The notes under the pieces were generated by a model, which was not told where the DNA came from, did no database searches, and saw only the letters and a program-made list of their open reading frames with translations. Below are positions 28,052 through 36,652 of a stretch of DNA of 64,000 nt, one piece after another (position 1 is the stretch's first letter; each line of letters opens with the position of its first letter). The position numbers and the translations under genes were made by a program. The DNA comes from Vulcanimicrobiota bacterium (lineage in GTDB: Bacteria > Vulcanimicrobiota > Vulcanimicrobiia > Vulcanimicrobiales > Vulcanimicrobiaceae): NCBI GenBank assembly GCA_003151115.1, contig PLWS01000003.1, forward strand, positions 238,492 through 302,491. Reading direction: 5' to 3'.

Positions 28052-28446
28052 TGGGTCCCGCCGTGCGCGTAGTGTTCCTTCTTCCAGATCGGAGTTCGGC
28101 GTTTCAATTCATCAATGGCATACTCGCACGCATCGAACGCCGGCCCTCGATGCGGTGCGGCAACTGCAACCGCCACGGAAACTTCGCCGACCTGAAGTTC
28201 GCCGGTCCGGTGCGCAATCGCAATCTCGCACGGACCGAAGCGTTCGCGAGCTTCACCGGCAATTTTCTCGAACTCGGCGGCCGCCATCGCCTCGTGCGCT
28301 TCATACGACAAGCCGGTTACGGGCTGTTCGTCGTCGGACATCTCCCGGACCACACCGGCGAAGGTAATAACCGCGCCGCACGCGTCCGTTCGCACCGATC
28401 GCGCGAGCGCCGCGACATCGATCGGTTTGCGCACTATCGCGAACAT
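28018..28446 (-). CDS. moaE: Molybdopterin synthase catalytic subunit
   Basis: 142 aa. Inserts sulfur into cyclic pyranopterin with the MoaD thiocarboxylate. GAVITFAGVVRE, YEAHEAMAAAEFEKIAGEARERFG in part, HRTGELQVGEVSVAVAV and the catalytic region RRTPIWKKEHYAHG are all present. It follows moaD directly, sharing a base, so the two subunits are made together. Confidence 0.96.
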   Translation of the reverse strand: MFAIVRKPIDVAALARSVRTDACGAVITFAGVVREMSDDEQPVTGLSYEAHEAMAAAEFEKIAGEARERFGPCEIAIAHRTGELQVGEVSVAVAVAAPHRGPAFDACEYAIDELKRRTPIWKKEHYAHGGTQWRTNPDAANQ

Positions 28447-28688
28447 CAGCCGCCTCCGGCGGGCGGAAGCAAGGCAATTTCGTCGCCGTCCTCGAGCTTC
28501 TCGCTGCGTTGGACGACGCGTCCGTTACGTGCGATGCGCGTCGATTGCGCGAGTTCCGGTAATCCTTGGCAACGCTGCGCCAGATTGTCCCAGAGCGCAC
28601 CGGCCGTCGACCCGGACGGCAGTTCGACTTCGCGCGGCGGCCCAAGCAACTCGCGCACGCGCGCGAAGGCGAGCACGCGCACCGTCAC
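28446..28688 (-). CDS. moaD: Molybdopterin synthase sulfur-carrier subunit
   Basis: 80 aa ubiquitin-fold protein ending in PPAGGG. The terminal Gly-Gly is the site adenylated by MoeB and converted to a thiocarboxylate. VRVLAFARVRELLG at the start and DGDEIALLPPAGG at the end match the family. It overlaps the HAD phosphatase upstream by 4 nt and moaE downstream by one base. Confidence 0.95.
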   Translation of the reverse strand: MTVRVLAFARVRELLGPPREVELPSGSTAGALWDNLAQRCQGLPELAQSTRIARNGRVVQRSEKLEDGDEIALLPPAGGG

Positions 28689-29512
28689 GCGATGCGCGAT
28701 CGCTTTTGGGGAGCCGGCTTGAGCGCGAACCGTTCGATCGCTTCGGCGACACCGTCTTCTTCGTTACCGGCGGTGACGTACTTGACTGCCTCGCGCACTT
28801 CGGGCAAAGCGTTTGCCATTGCCACGCCCACGCCGGCCCAGCGCAGCATCGGCACGTCGTTGCGCGAATCGCCGATCGCCAGTACGCGTTCGGGCGGCAC
28901 TTGAAAATCGGCGCAGAGCCTTGCGAGCGCGCGCTGCTTGGTCGCGTCGCGGCTCGTTACCGCGCACTCCACGAAATCGAGCCAGGTCTCGTGTTTGAAA
29001 TGCAGCGGCAGATCGCGAAACTCTTCCTCCATCGCGGCAACCGATTCGCGACCCATGAAACGGATAAACGTGGGTGCGGTGTGCATCACTTCGGCGAACG
29101 TCTTTACTTCGCGCCAAGCCGGGCCGCGCATATCGTCCATGTGCAGCTTCGAACCTTCGAGCCGGTAAAAGAACTCTTCGGCGTAAATCGCCACCGACAG
29201 CCCTTTGCGCTCCGAAAACTCGATCATCGGTTTCGCGTATTGCATCGGCACGGGAATATGGCCGAGCGTGCGGTTCGCGCCGAAGTCCTTGGTCAAAGCG
29301 CCGTGACAGCAGATGACCGGCAAATTCAGGCCGAGCTCGCGGCTGACGCGGATCGGCATGTCGACGCCGCGCCCGGTAACGAGCACGATCCGAATGCCGG
29401 CCGCCAACGCGTTTTCGATCGCGCGCCGGTTGCGCAGCGAAATGCGCTCTTGCGAATCCAAGAGCGTGCCGTCCAAATCGAGCGCGATCAGGTCGAACCG
29501 CATCGGCTCCAT
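28685..29512 (-). CDS. HAD-superfamily phosphatase, Cof/YidA type
   Basis: About 275 aa from ATG 29512 (an alternative ATG is at 29503); the frame is open further up but lacks family-like sequence. Motif I is IALDLDGTLLDSQ, motif II lies near VLVTGRG, and motif IV is AIGDSRNDVPMLRWAG. The Cof-type cap domain lies in between. These enzymes dephosphorylate sugar phosphates, flavin precursors or similar compounds, and specificity cannot be called. Confidence 0.9.
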   Translation of the reverse strand: MEPMRFDLIALDLDGTLLDSQERISLRNRRAIENALAAGIRIVLVTGRGVDMPIRVSRELGLNLPVICCHGALTKDFGANRTLGHIPVPMQYAKPMIEFSERKGLSVAIYAEEFFYRLEGSKLHMDDMRGPAWREVKTFAEVMHTAPTFIRFMGRESVAAMEEEFRDLPLHFKHETWLDFVECAVTSRDATKQRALARLCADFQVPPERVLAIGDSRNDVPMLRWAGVGVAMANALPEVREAVKYVTAGNEEDGVAEAIERFALKPAPQKRSRIA

Positions 29513-29586
29513 TCTATACCCTTCGTCAAACGAGCGCCTCCGGCGCGATGCAACCTTCGGTCGCGCCGGCACGTTGATTTATCAGG

Positions 29587-29985
29587 ATGAGCAACCTCAC
29601 CGGCCGCACATTTTTGGCTCTGGCCCTTGCCCTTTCCGCCACCGGCGCGGCTTGGGCGCAAGGCGGCCGCTGCACACGCGAAACGCTGGCGGTCAAGGGC
29701 ACACCGCTGACGGTCAGCTACTGCGTCTCCGCTGAAACGTCGGCGGCTTCCGGCCACGACCTGCCCGTGCAAGTCACGGAAAACTACAGCACTTCGCGCG
29801 GCTCGTTCACGCAGCAGAGCACGCTCCAATTCATCGCAGGCGAGAGCGTTTCACGCGTCATCGAAGACGTTGCCCTGGCGCGGCTCGGCCTGGAAGGTAC
29901 CCTCCACCTGACGCTCGTCTACCGCGGCGGGCTCGTGCGTGTGGAGAGCGCCCTGCTGACCCCCGGCGCCATCACCGTAAAATAG
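29587..29985 (+). CDS. Small exported protein of unknown function
   Basis: 132 aa with a signal peptide (FLALALALSATGAAWAQ). The mature part contains two Cys residues (GGRCTRETLAV and SYCVSAET) that could form a disulfide, and a beta-rich pattern. No family recognised. It stands alone between divergent and downstream genes. Confidence 0.6.
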   Translation: MSNLTGRTFLALALALSATGAAWAQGGRCTRETLAVKGTPLTVSYCVSAETSAASGHDLPVQVTENYSTSRGSFTQQSTLQFIAGESVSRVIEDVALARLGLEGTLHLTLVYRGGLVRVESALLTPGAITVK

Positions 29986-30102
29986 GCTCGCCCGGCCCTG
30001 CAACCGAAGCGGGGGTTTGGGGTATTTTAACCAGGTGATGCGGCGGCTTTACATAGCGTTTGGCATGTCCAAGATTCCCGACGGCTGTCGAGGCTCATAA
30101 CG

Positions 30103-31536
30103 ATGGCCTGTACGGCGTATTCCCCTAACCTCACGGCTCGCGACCAAGCGCACTTCCTGTATGACGCGATCCCGTCCGGACTCTTTAAGGTAGAGGCGGC
30201 GGACGAGCGGATCCCGTGGCGCATCAGCCCCGAGCCGTTTGCATTATCTCCGCGGGCGCTGGCGCGGATCGAAACCATCGGCGCAAACCTGCTCCTCTTC
30301 TATCGCGCCTTCAACGCACTTTACAATCGCAGCGTGCGCGGAACGGCTCCGGCATTCATCGCCGAATACCTCGACCAGGGAAAGCCCGAGCACATCGTCC
30401 GGCTCTCGCGCCAAAACCGTTTCCGGCAAGACTTGCCCGGCATCATCCGTCCCGATTTAATTCTGACCGACGATGGTTTCGTTGCGAGCGAACTCGACAG
30501 CGTCCCCGGCGGTATGGGCTTTCTGGGCGCGATGTCTGAGGCGTATTGCAAGCTCGGCATGGAAAGCATCGGCGGCGCCGACGGCATCGCACGATCCTTC
30601 GGCGCTATGCTGGCGGCCGCGACAGGAAAAGAACAGCCGGCCGTTGCGATCGTCGTCTCGGATGAATCGGGGGACTACCGTCCGGAGATGAGCTGGATGG
30701 CCGATGCGCTGGCGCGCGTCGCAGACCTGAAAGCGTTCATGTGCCGGCCGCAAGACATCTATTTCACCGAAGAAGCGCTGTTCGTCCGGATGCCGGACGG
30801 GCGCGAAGAAAAAATCGACGCTCTCTACCGCAACTTCGAACTCTTCGATCTGCTCAACGTTCCCAAGCAAGAGCTGATGCTCTATTCGGCCCGTCACAAT
30901 CGCGTGACGCTAACGCCGCCTCCGAAAGCCCAACTCGAAGAGAAGCTTGCGTTCGCGCTCTTTCACCATCCGCAGCTCGCGAAACTTTGGAAAGCCGAGC
31001 TCGGCGCTGCCGTGTACTATCATCTCAAACAGCTTTTTCCGGAGACTTGGGTCATCGATCCGCGCCCGCTCCCTCCGCAGGCGGTCATCGCCGGCCTCGA
31101 AGCCAACGGCGCGCCCGTCTCGGATTGGATGCAGCTCGCGGAATTGACCAAGTCGGAACGCGATTACGTCATCAAGCCCTCAGGGTTTTCCGAACTCGCA
31201 TGGGGCTCACGCGGCGTGCGCGTCGCCAACGACCTAACCAAGGACGAGTGGGTGGCCACGCTGCAAGAAGCCGTGCGCGAGTTCGAGCACACGCCGCGGA
31301 TTCTCCAGCGCTTTTATAAAGGAAAGCGCGTTCGCCAAACCTATCTCGACCGAAAGGCCGACGAGATTCGCACGTTCGAAGGCCGCGTGCGCCTGTGCCC
31401 CTATTTCTTCATCGTCGGCAACGAGACGCGTTTGGGCGGCATCCTCGCAACGATCGCCCCGGCCGACAAACGCCTTATTCACGGCATGACCGACGCCGTG
31501 ATGGCTCCATCCATTCTCAAGGAAGACGGCGCCTAA
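30103..31536 (+). CDS. ATP-grasp-like protein of unknown specificity
   Basis: 477 aa. The C-terminal half has ATP-grasp features: a conserved Lys in DYVIKPSGFSELAWGSRGV with a glycine-rich loop, and a metal-binding segment around RLCPYFFIVGNETRLGG. The N-terminal half, including LDSVPGGMGFLGAMSEAY, is not one I recognise. Members of this fold ligate a carboxylate to an amine or thiol. Only 7 nt separate it from an FkbM-type methyltransferase, so the two probably modify the same compound. Confidence 0.62.
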   Translation: MACTAYSPNLTARDQAHFLYDAIPSGLFKVEAADERIPWRISPEPFALSPRALARIETIGANLLLFYRAFNALYNRSVRGTAPAFIAEYLDQGKPEHIVRLSRQNRFRQDLPGIIRPDLILTDDGFVASELDSVPGGMGFLGAMSEAYCKLGMESIGGADGIARSFGAMLAAATGKEQPAVAIVVSDESGDYRPEMSWMADALARVADLKAFMCRPQDIYFTEEALFVRMPDGREEKIDALYRNFELFDLLNVPKQELMLYSARHNRVTLTPPPKAQLEEKLAFALFHHPQLAKLWKAELGAAVYYHLKQLFPETWVIDPRPLPPQAVIAGLEANGAPVSDWMQLAELTKSERDYVIKPSGFSELAWGSRGVRVANDLTKDEWVATLQEAVREFEHTPRILQRFYKGKRVRQTYLDRKADEIRTFEGRVRLCPYFFIVGNETRLGGILATIAPADKRLIHGMTDAVMAPSILKEDGA

Positions 31537-31543
31537 CTTTCTT

Positions 31544-32347
31544 ATGGCACGTACGCCCGGCACGTATGTCGGCGGTGGTCGTGTATTGACGCGCACCGTC
31601 GGCGGATTCAAAATGTACGTCGCCGCAAACGACGTCTGCATTTCGCCGCACATCATCCTCGACGGCGTTTGGGAAGAGTGGACGGAAGCATCGCTGCGGC
31701 GCGTCGTGAAGCGGGGCATGCGCGTTCTCGAGATAGGCGCCAACGTCGGATACTTCACGCTGCTGATGGCGCGGCTGACCGGTCCGTCCGGCTCAGTCTA
31801 CGCGTTCGAATGCGACCCCGAACTCGCGCAAATCGCCGAGGACAACGTCGAGATCAACGGGTATGCCGGCCGCGTGACCATCGACCGCCGCGCGGTCGGC
31901 CAAACGGCCGGCTCGGCGCAGTTCCGGCGCGCGCAGCGTCACCGCGGCGGAGGAACGCTCGTCGCCGATCTGCAGCAGATTCCGCAGCTTCGCGAAGCCG
32001 AACGCGAATCGCTGGCCGTCGAAGTCACGACGGTAGACGCGCTGACCGAGCAACTCGGACGAACGTTCGATTTCGTCAAGATTGATGCGGAAGGCGCCGA
32101 AACGTGGATTCTCAACGGCGGCACGAAGCTTTTTGCGAACGTAGCGCAGCCGCTCATGGTCATGATTGAGTTTTGCCCGTCGTTTTTACGCGAAGCGGGT
32201 TACGATCCGGCCGCAGAACTGCGCCGCTTCGCCCAATGGCAGTTCAAGGTGCAGCGCTTGGATTCGCGCCGCCGGCGCCCGGTTGCATGCGGCGCCGAAA
32301 CGCTGCTTACCGAACCCTATTCCGAGCTGCTATTAACGCGCGCCTAG
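31544..32347 (+). CDS. FkbM-family methyltransferase
   Basis: 267 aa SAM-dependent methyltransferase. Motif I is VLEIGANVGYFTLLMARL, the acidic end of strand 2 is VYAFECDPE, and FDFVKIDAEGAE is the FkbM signature. Family members O-methylate sugars, antibiotics or lipids. It follows the ATP-grasp-like gene by 7 nt, consistent with an operon. The last codons overlap a convergent gene by about 15 nt. Confidence 0.88.
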   Translation: MARTPGTYVGGGRVLTRTVGGFKMYVAANDVCISPHIILDGVWEEWTEASLRRVVKRGMRVLEIGANVGYFTLLMARLTGPSGSVYAFECDPELAQIAEDNVEINGYAGRVTIDRRAVGQTAGSAQFRRAQRHRGGGTLVADLQQIPQLREAERESLAVEVTTVDALTEQLGRTFDFVKIDAEGAETWILNGGTKLFANVAQPLMVMIEFCPSFLREAGYDPAAELRRFAQWQFKVQRLDSRRRRPVACGAETLLTEPYSELLLTRA

Positions 32348-32992
32348 CCGCGCGTACGTCGCATCCTGCTGCGGAACGACCAGTTCGTCGACGATGAGCG
32401 TCGCCGGATCGTACCAGAGCGTAAATTGGATCGGTTCGCTTACCGAAATCGACACGTCCGCCGCGGGCACGTCTTGGGGGCGGTCGGCTTTTAGCGCCGC
32501 GTCGAGCGCGATCGCCGCGCCACGACCGAACATCGGCGAAACCGCCATCACCGACTGCGCGTTCCACGCGCGCAGCTGTGCCGGCAGGATGAAGAACCCC
32601 GCAAAGAGCGTTCCGTCCAACACGGCAAAGTTTTTCGTATTGCCTTCGAGCGTGAAGGCGGCAGTCCCGTCGTCCGCGGTTTCGTTGGCCGTCTTTCCAT
32701 TGAAGGCCAGCGCGGCGTGCACCGTGCGTCCGGGCGGACTGTACACGGCGGTGTAGCTTGCGGGGATCAGGTTTGCGTCCAGATTCAAGGTCGCGCTGCC
32801 GGCAAAATCGGCTCCGCCGTAATTCGCCGTGGCCGATTCGGTCACTTGAAGACCGCCCGGCGTGTGCGCGATGTTAATCGTCGTTTTTCCGGCGGACGCG
32901 CCTCCAACGGAGACTGCGTACGCGTATGCGCCGTCTGCTGGCGCAGCGGGCGCAGCCGCTGCAGCAAGAACAAAAACCAGCCCGAGCATCAT
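32333..32992 (-). CDS. Exported protein of unknown function (DUF3108-like pattern)
   Basis: 219 aa with a signal peptide (MMLGLVFVLAAAAAPAAP). The mature part alternates beta-strand-like segments (GAYAYAVSVGGASAGKTTI; FTLWYDPATLIVDELVVPQQ) in a pattern I associate with DUF3108-type periplasmic proteins; this is weak. The ATGA overlap with the aminotransferase suggests co-expression. Confidence 0.5.
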   Translation of the reverse strand: MMLGLVFVLAAAAAPAAPADGAYAYAVSVGGASAGKTTINIAHTPGGLQVTESATANYGGADFAGSATLNLDANLIPASYTAVYSPPGRTVHAALAFNGKTANETADDGTAAFTLEGNTKNFAVLDGTLFAGFFILPAQLRAWNAQSVMAVSPMFGRGAAIALDAALKADRPQDVPAADVSISVSEPIQFTLWYDPATLIVDELVVPQQDATYARLGAR

Positions 32993-34131
32993 TTCGTCTC
33001 CATTCGATAAGCCGCGATCGCATCGGCGAACGCATCGATCTCTTCGGCCGTGTTGTAACCGTGCGGCGCAACCCGAATCCCTTTGGGGCGGTACGTGGTC
33101 ACGAAGCCTTCCTTCTGCAAATGTCTCCCGAGTGCGACCGGATCGATATCCGAAAACACAAACGTGACGATGCCCGAAGATTCCGTCGCGCTGCGCACTC
33201 CGGCGATTTCCGCACCAGCCTGCCGGAGCCGCTCAACGAGCCTATCCGTCAGTTCGAGAACGTGCGCCGCGATGCGCGGAGTTCCAGCCTCTTCGATGAC
33301 TGCAATCGATTCGGCCAGCGAGAGCGCGCCGATGAAATTCGGCGTGCCGCCTTCAAAACGGGTGACGTCGTCAACGTACGGCTGCCCATACTCCAAGAAA
33401 TCCCACATGTCGGCGGTCGACCGCCAGCCCGGCGAGGCGATCCCGATGCGGTCGAGCAGATCGGCGCGCAAGTATAAGAAACTCACGCCTTGTAGGGCGA
33501 GCAGCCACTTCGCACCGCCGGCATACAGCGCATCCACGCCGCAGGCTCGTACGTCCAGTGGAAATGCCCCGAGCCCTTGAATCGCATCGACGCAGAATAA
33601 CGCTCCCGACCCGTGCGCGATCTCTGCCAGTCCGGCCAGATCGTGGCGGTACCCGTCGTGGAACGAAACCCAGGAAACGGTCACAATCTTCGTGCGCGGA
33701 GTAATGTGCGCGCGCAAGACATCCGGCGTCATCCGGCTTTTGCGCATTTCTATGAAGCGGATATTGACGCCGCGGTTGCGCAACGGCAGCCAAGGCTGGA
33801 CGTTGGCGGGGAATTCGTCGTCGGGCAGGATGAGCTCGTCGCCGGCCTCCCACGGATAGCCCGCGCTCAGCACGTTGGCGCCGTCGCCGGTGTTGCGCAG
33901 AATCGCAATCTCGCCGGGCTGCGCTCCGATAAACCCCGCAATGCGCGCGCGATACTGCGGCATATTCCGCTCGTACGGAAACACGCCGAGCACGCCCGCT
34001 TGCGCGTGAGCCGCGACAAACTCGTGCAGCGCGATCTCCGTGGGACAGGGAAGAACGCCGACGGCGGCGTGGTTAAAATACTTTGCGGAACGGGTAACGG
34101 CGAAGAGTTCGCGCGGCAGCGGGGTCGTCAA
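32989..34131 (-). CDS. Class V aminotransferase-fold PLP enzyme
   Basis: About 380 aa. The PLP lysine lies in YAGGAKWLLALQG, the cofactor Asp/His region in LFCVDAIQGLGAFP, and the N-terminal segment begins KYFNHAAVGVLP. This is the cysteine desulfurase/isopenicillin N epimerase-like group; selenocysteine lyase or desulfurase activity is possible but not shown. Two starts fit: the TTG at 34131, which overlaps the phoU stop as TTGA, or an ATG at 34161 inside phoU. I prefer the TTG because the same overlap is used at the sigma/anti-sigma junction. Confidence 0.85.
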   Translation of the reverse strand: MTTPLPRELFAVTRSAKYFNHAAVGVLPCPTEIALHEFVAAHAQAGVLGVFPYERNMPQYRARIAGFIGAQPGEIAILRNTGDGANVLSAGYPWEAGDELILPDDEFPANVQPWLPLRNRGVNIRFIEMRKSRMTPDVLRAHITPRTKIVTVSWVSFHDGYRHDLAGLAEIAHGSGALFCVDAIQGLGAFPLDVRACGVDALYAGGAKWLLALQGVSFLYLRADLLDRIGIASPGWRSTADMWDFLEYGQPYVDDVTRFEGGTPNFIGALSLAESIAVIEEAGTPRIAAHVLELTDRLVERLRQAGAEIAGVRSATESSGIVTFVFSDIDPVALGRHLQKEGFVTTYRPKGIRVAPHGYNTAEEIDAFADAIAAYRMETK

Positions 34132-34763
34132 GCGTCGCCGATCATTTCCTTTGTATGCCAAGCGATATTGTTGGCACGGTCCCCGACGCGTTCGAGTTCT
34201 GCCAGCACGAACAGAATGCGCGCTCCCGCCGGAACCATTTCCGGATCGGCCTGCATCTCTTGCTCGAGCGCGCGCACGCTGCGCTTGTATTGCCGGTCGA
34301 CCTCATCGTCTTCGTCGATCACGCGTGAGGCCAGCTCCGCGTCACGTTCGGTGTATGCGCGCATCGCTCCGACGAGTGTTGCAATCGCCAACTCTGCGAT
34401 GCGATCGATTTCGACACGCACGGGACGCAGCGTCACATCGGCGAGTTTGATTGCGTGCTTGGCGATATCGACGCCATAATCACCGATGCGTTCGAGATCG
34501 GTCGCGATTTCGAGCATCGCCGCGATTTCACGCAGCTCTCCCGCGACCGGCTGCTGCCGCCAGATCAACTCGATGCACGAGGCTTCGATCTTGCGCCGCA
34601 GGTCGTCGATTGCGTCGTCGCCGGCGATAACGCGCGCTGCCGCCGAGGTATCGCGTTTACCAAGGGCATCGACGGCGATGCGAATCGCGTCACCTGCCAA
34701 CGCGCCGAGCCGGACGACGTCGAGCCGCGTTGATTCGAGCGCCTCGTGATATGCTGTACGCAT
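34128..34763 (-). CDS. phoU: PhoU-family phosphate regulator
   Basis: 211 aa of two repeated three-helix PhoU units. Each carries the metal-binding E/DxxxD pattern: DLERIGDYGVDIAKHAI in the first and ELERVGDRANNIAWHTKE in the second. PhoU represses the phosphate regulon through the PstSCAB-PhoR complex, none of which is in the window. The ATG at 34763 lies so close to a good -10 that the message may be leaderless. Confidence 0.93.
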   Translation of the reverse strand: MRTAYHEALESTRLDVVRLGALAGDAIRIAVDALGKRDTSAAARVIAGDDAIDDLRRKIEASCIELIWRQQPVAGELREIAAMLEIATDLERIGDYGVDIAKHAIKLADVTLRPVRVEIDRIAELAIATLVGAMRAYTERDAELASRVIDEDDEVDRQYKRSVRALEQEMQADPEMVPAGARILFVLAELERVGDRANNIAWHTKEMIGDA

Positions 34764-34798
34764 CTTTACAGTATAACCGCAAGGTTCCGGCCACGCAA
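34763..34798 (-). promoter_or_regulatory. phoU promoter, probably giving a leaderless transcript
   Basis: On the minus strand TTGCGT (34798-34793), a 17 nt spacer and TATACT (34775-34770) precede the phoU ATG. Six bases separate the -10 from the A of the start codon, which would itself be the usual transcription start. No Shine-Dalgarno sequence fits in this space. Confidence 0.55.
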
Positions 34799-34817
34799 TT
34801 AGACAATTTTCAAGGCC

Positions 34818-35612
34818 GTGAATCCTCCAACCGCCGAACCGGTCGCGCTCGAACGCGATGGCGCGGTCGCTATTCTCTCTCTCAACCGGCCGCAAGTCCT
34901 CAACGCACTGAATGCCGATTTGCTTGCAAAGCTGTCGAGCGAACTCAAACGGCTGGACGGCGACGCAAGCGTGCGCGCGGTCATCATCACTGGCGCGGGA
35001 AGTAAAGCGTTTGCCGCGGGCGCCGATATCGCCGAGCTCAATGCGCTTCGCAGTCCCTTTCAGGGCGCCACCAAAGCCCGTACCGGACAAGCCATCACGC
35101 TGTTCATCGAACGCATGAAAAAACCGGTCATTATGGCGGTAAACGGCTTCGCGCTCGGCGGCGGCTGCGAGCTGGCGATGGCGGGCGACATCCTCATTGC
35201 GAGCGAGAATGCAAAATTTGGGCAGCCCGAAGTCAATCTCGGATTGATGCCGGGGTTCGGCGGGTCACAGCGCACGACGCGGAGCGTTGGAAAAGGCATG
35301 GCGATGTACATGTGCCTGACCGGCGAGACGATCGACGCGCAGGAAGCGCTGCGCATCGGTCTCGTGCAAAAGGTCGTGCCGCAAGCCCAACTTCTTGCCG
35401 AGGCCAAGCGCATCGCCAACGTCATCGCGACGAAGGCTCCGCTTGCGATCGAGGGCACGAAACGCGCGATTAACGCGGGTGCGCACTTGTCGATCGCCGA
35501 TGCGCTGGAATTGGAGGCGGTCGAGTTCGGCACTCTGGTAGGGACGAACGATTTTAAGGAAGGCACGAGCGCGTTTCTCGAAAAGCGCAAGCCGAACTGG
35601 AGCGGCAATTAA
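34818..35612 (+). CDS. Enoyl-CoA hydratase/isomerase
   Basis: 264 aa crotonase-fold enzyme starting at GTG 34818. FAAGADIAEL is the oxyanion-hole motif, GFALGGGCELAMAGDI the second, and GQPEVNLGLMPGFGGSQR carries the catalytic Glu region. It hydrates enoyl-CoA intermediates in fatty-acid or butyrate-type metabolism. A thiolase at 37.4-38.7 kb could act in the same pathway. The stop AATTAA overlaps the proposed start of the next gene. Confidence 0.93.
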   Translation: MNPPTAEPVALERDGAVAILSLNRPQVLNALNADLLAKLSSELKRLDGDASVRAVIITGAGSKAFAAGADIAELNALRSPFQGATKARTGQAITLFIERMKKPVIMAVNGFALGGGCELAMAGDILIASENAKFGQPEVNLGLMPGFGGSQRTTRSVGKGMAMYMCLTGETIDAQEALRIGLVQKVVPQAQLLAEAKRIANVIATKAPLAIEGTKRAINAGAHLSIADALELEAVEFGTLVGTNDFKEGTSAFLEKRKPNWSGN

Positions 35613-36606
35613 GGCGGCGCTCCTCCTGTCGCTCGCGCTGATGGCGGCAGCCACCGGTTTCGCGCGCGCCGATGACTTCGGTCCTCGCGGTGACATTCGT
35701 GAACTACGCTTTGTGGCACAACGATTACTGGCCGAACGCGCGCGGACGGACGGAGTTGATCCAAAAACGATCTCTGTGCCCGACGTCCAGGTTGTTGCTG
35801 ATTCGGCGTTGCTTTCTTGGGATTACGGGATGCCTTTACGCCCCAACTCTCATGGAATCATGGGCTTGGTCCGTCAAGAAGCGCGCTGGTGGGACGCCCT
35901 GGACGATGTGTCTTGGAATCAAAGCGACCTGTGTTGGGACATAACGATATCGTATCCACTGCAGCCAAGCTCTGACGCTAGAGGTTCATCTCGAGCGGCA
36001 TGGCTTTCTTACGGACTTCCAGCCGAACTCGTGGATCGCGCCTCTCTCGTTCCACGACTTCGTCGTGCGATAGAACCGCCCGCGCCCGAACCACGCCCTA
36101 ACGGTAGCCTCGTCGGTCTTCCGCCCTGCATGTCGGGCGAAATGTATGATGCAGATGCGCCACGGCCCGCGATACTACGCACCGGCGGTATCGAGTCGAG
36201 ACCGCGGTCGGCGTTGGAAGGATACGATATTTCCATACAATACGCGCCGAATACGTCGGGCGGCAGAGCATATTTCTCCCAGCTCTACGCGCGCGCGCCG
36301 ACGCACGCCGAGATCATTCCGTATCCGACAACGCTGCGATTTATCTCAACTTCGGTCTTGTATTTCGATCTCACAATCGACGGCCCGAAGCCCGTGACGT
36401 TTGCGCCGGGGACAACATTCGACATTTGGTTTCCGTTCGTGCTCGACGATACGCTGAGTTACGACCTCACGATCGGATTTGCAAACGAACCCATCGGCCC
36501 GCTCTATGCTAAGCCGTTCGACAACGTACTGCATTACAAGTTGCCGGGCTTCACCGCTTTACCGGGCCAAACGCTGATGGCCGAGATAGACGGCAACTGG
36601 CCGTAG
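35608..36606 (+). CDS. Exported protein of unknown function with probable AUU start
   Basis: About 332 aa if translation begins at ATT 35608. The first ATG (35641) would give a product whose N-terminus (MAAATGFARADDF) has lost most of a signal peptide. Reading back to the ATT restores KAALLLSLALMAAATGFARA, a standard signal peptide. The ATT has GGAG five bases upstream and overlaps the stop of the enoyl-CoA hydratase. The mature protein has no recognised domain; it contains a LPPCMSG motif and many aromatic residues. Codon use is less GC-rich than its neighbours, which hints at transfer. Confidence 0.6.
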   Translation: MKAALLLSLALMAAATGFARADDFGPRGDIRELRFVAQRLLAERARTDGVDPKTISVPDVQVVADSALLSWDYGMPLRPNSHGIMGLVRQEARWWDALDDVSWNQSDLCWDITISYPLQPSSDARGSSRAAWLSYGLPAELVDRASLVPRLRRAIEPPAPEPRPNGSLVGLPPCMSGEMYDADAPRPAILRTGGIESRPRSALEGYDISIQYAPNTSGGRAYFSQLYARAPTHAEIIPYPTTLRFISTSVLYFDLTIDGPKPVTFAPGTTFDIWFPFVLDDTLSYDLTIGFANEPIGPLYAKPFDNVLHYKLPGFTALPGQTLMAEIDGNWP

Positions 36607-36652
36607 CAAACAGGAAACAATCCGGCAACGCGCGCATCCTAAGATCCTTATC

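Noticed and set aside
28427..29590. 387-codon plus-strand open frame opposite moaD and the HAD gene
   Set aside because: Antisense shadow; the minus-strand proteins carry diagnostic motifs, and the shadow is Arg-rich with no domain.
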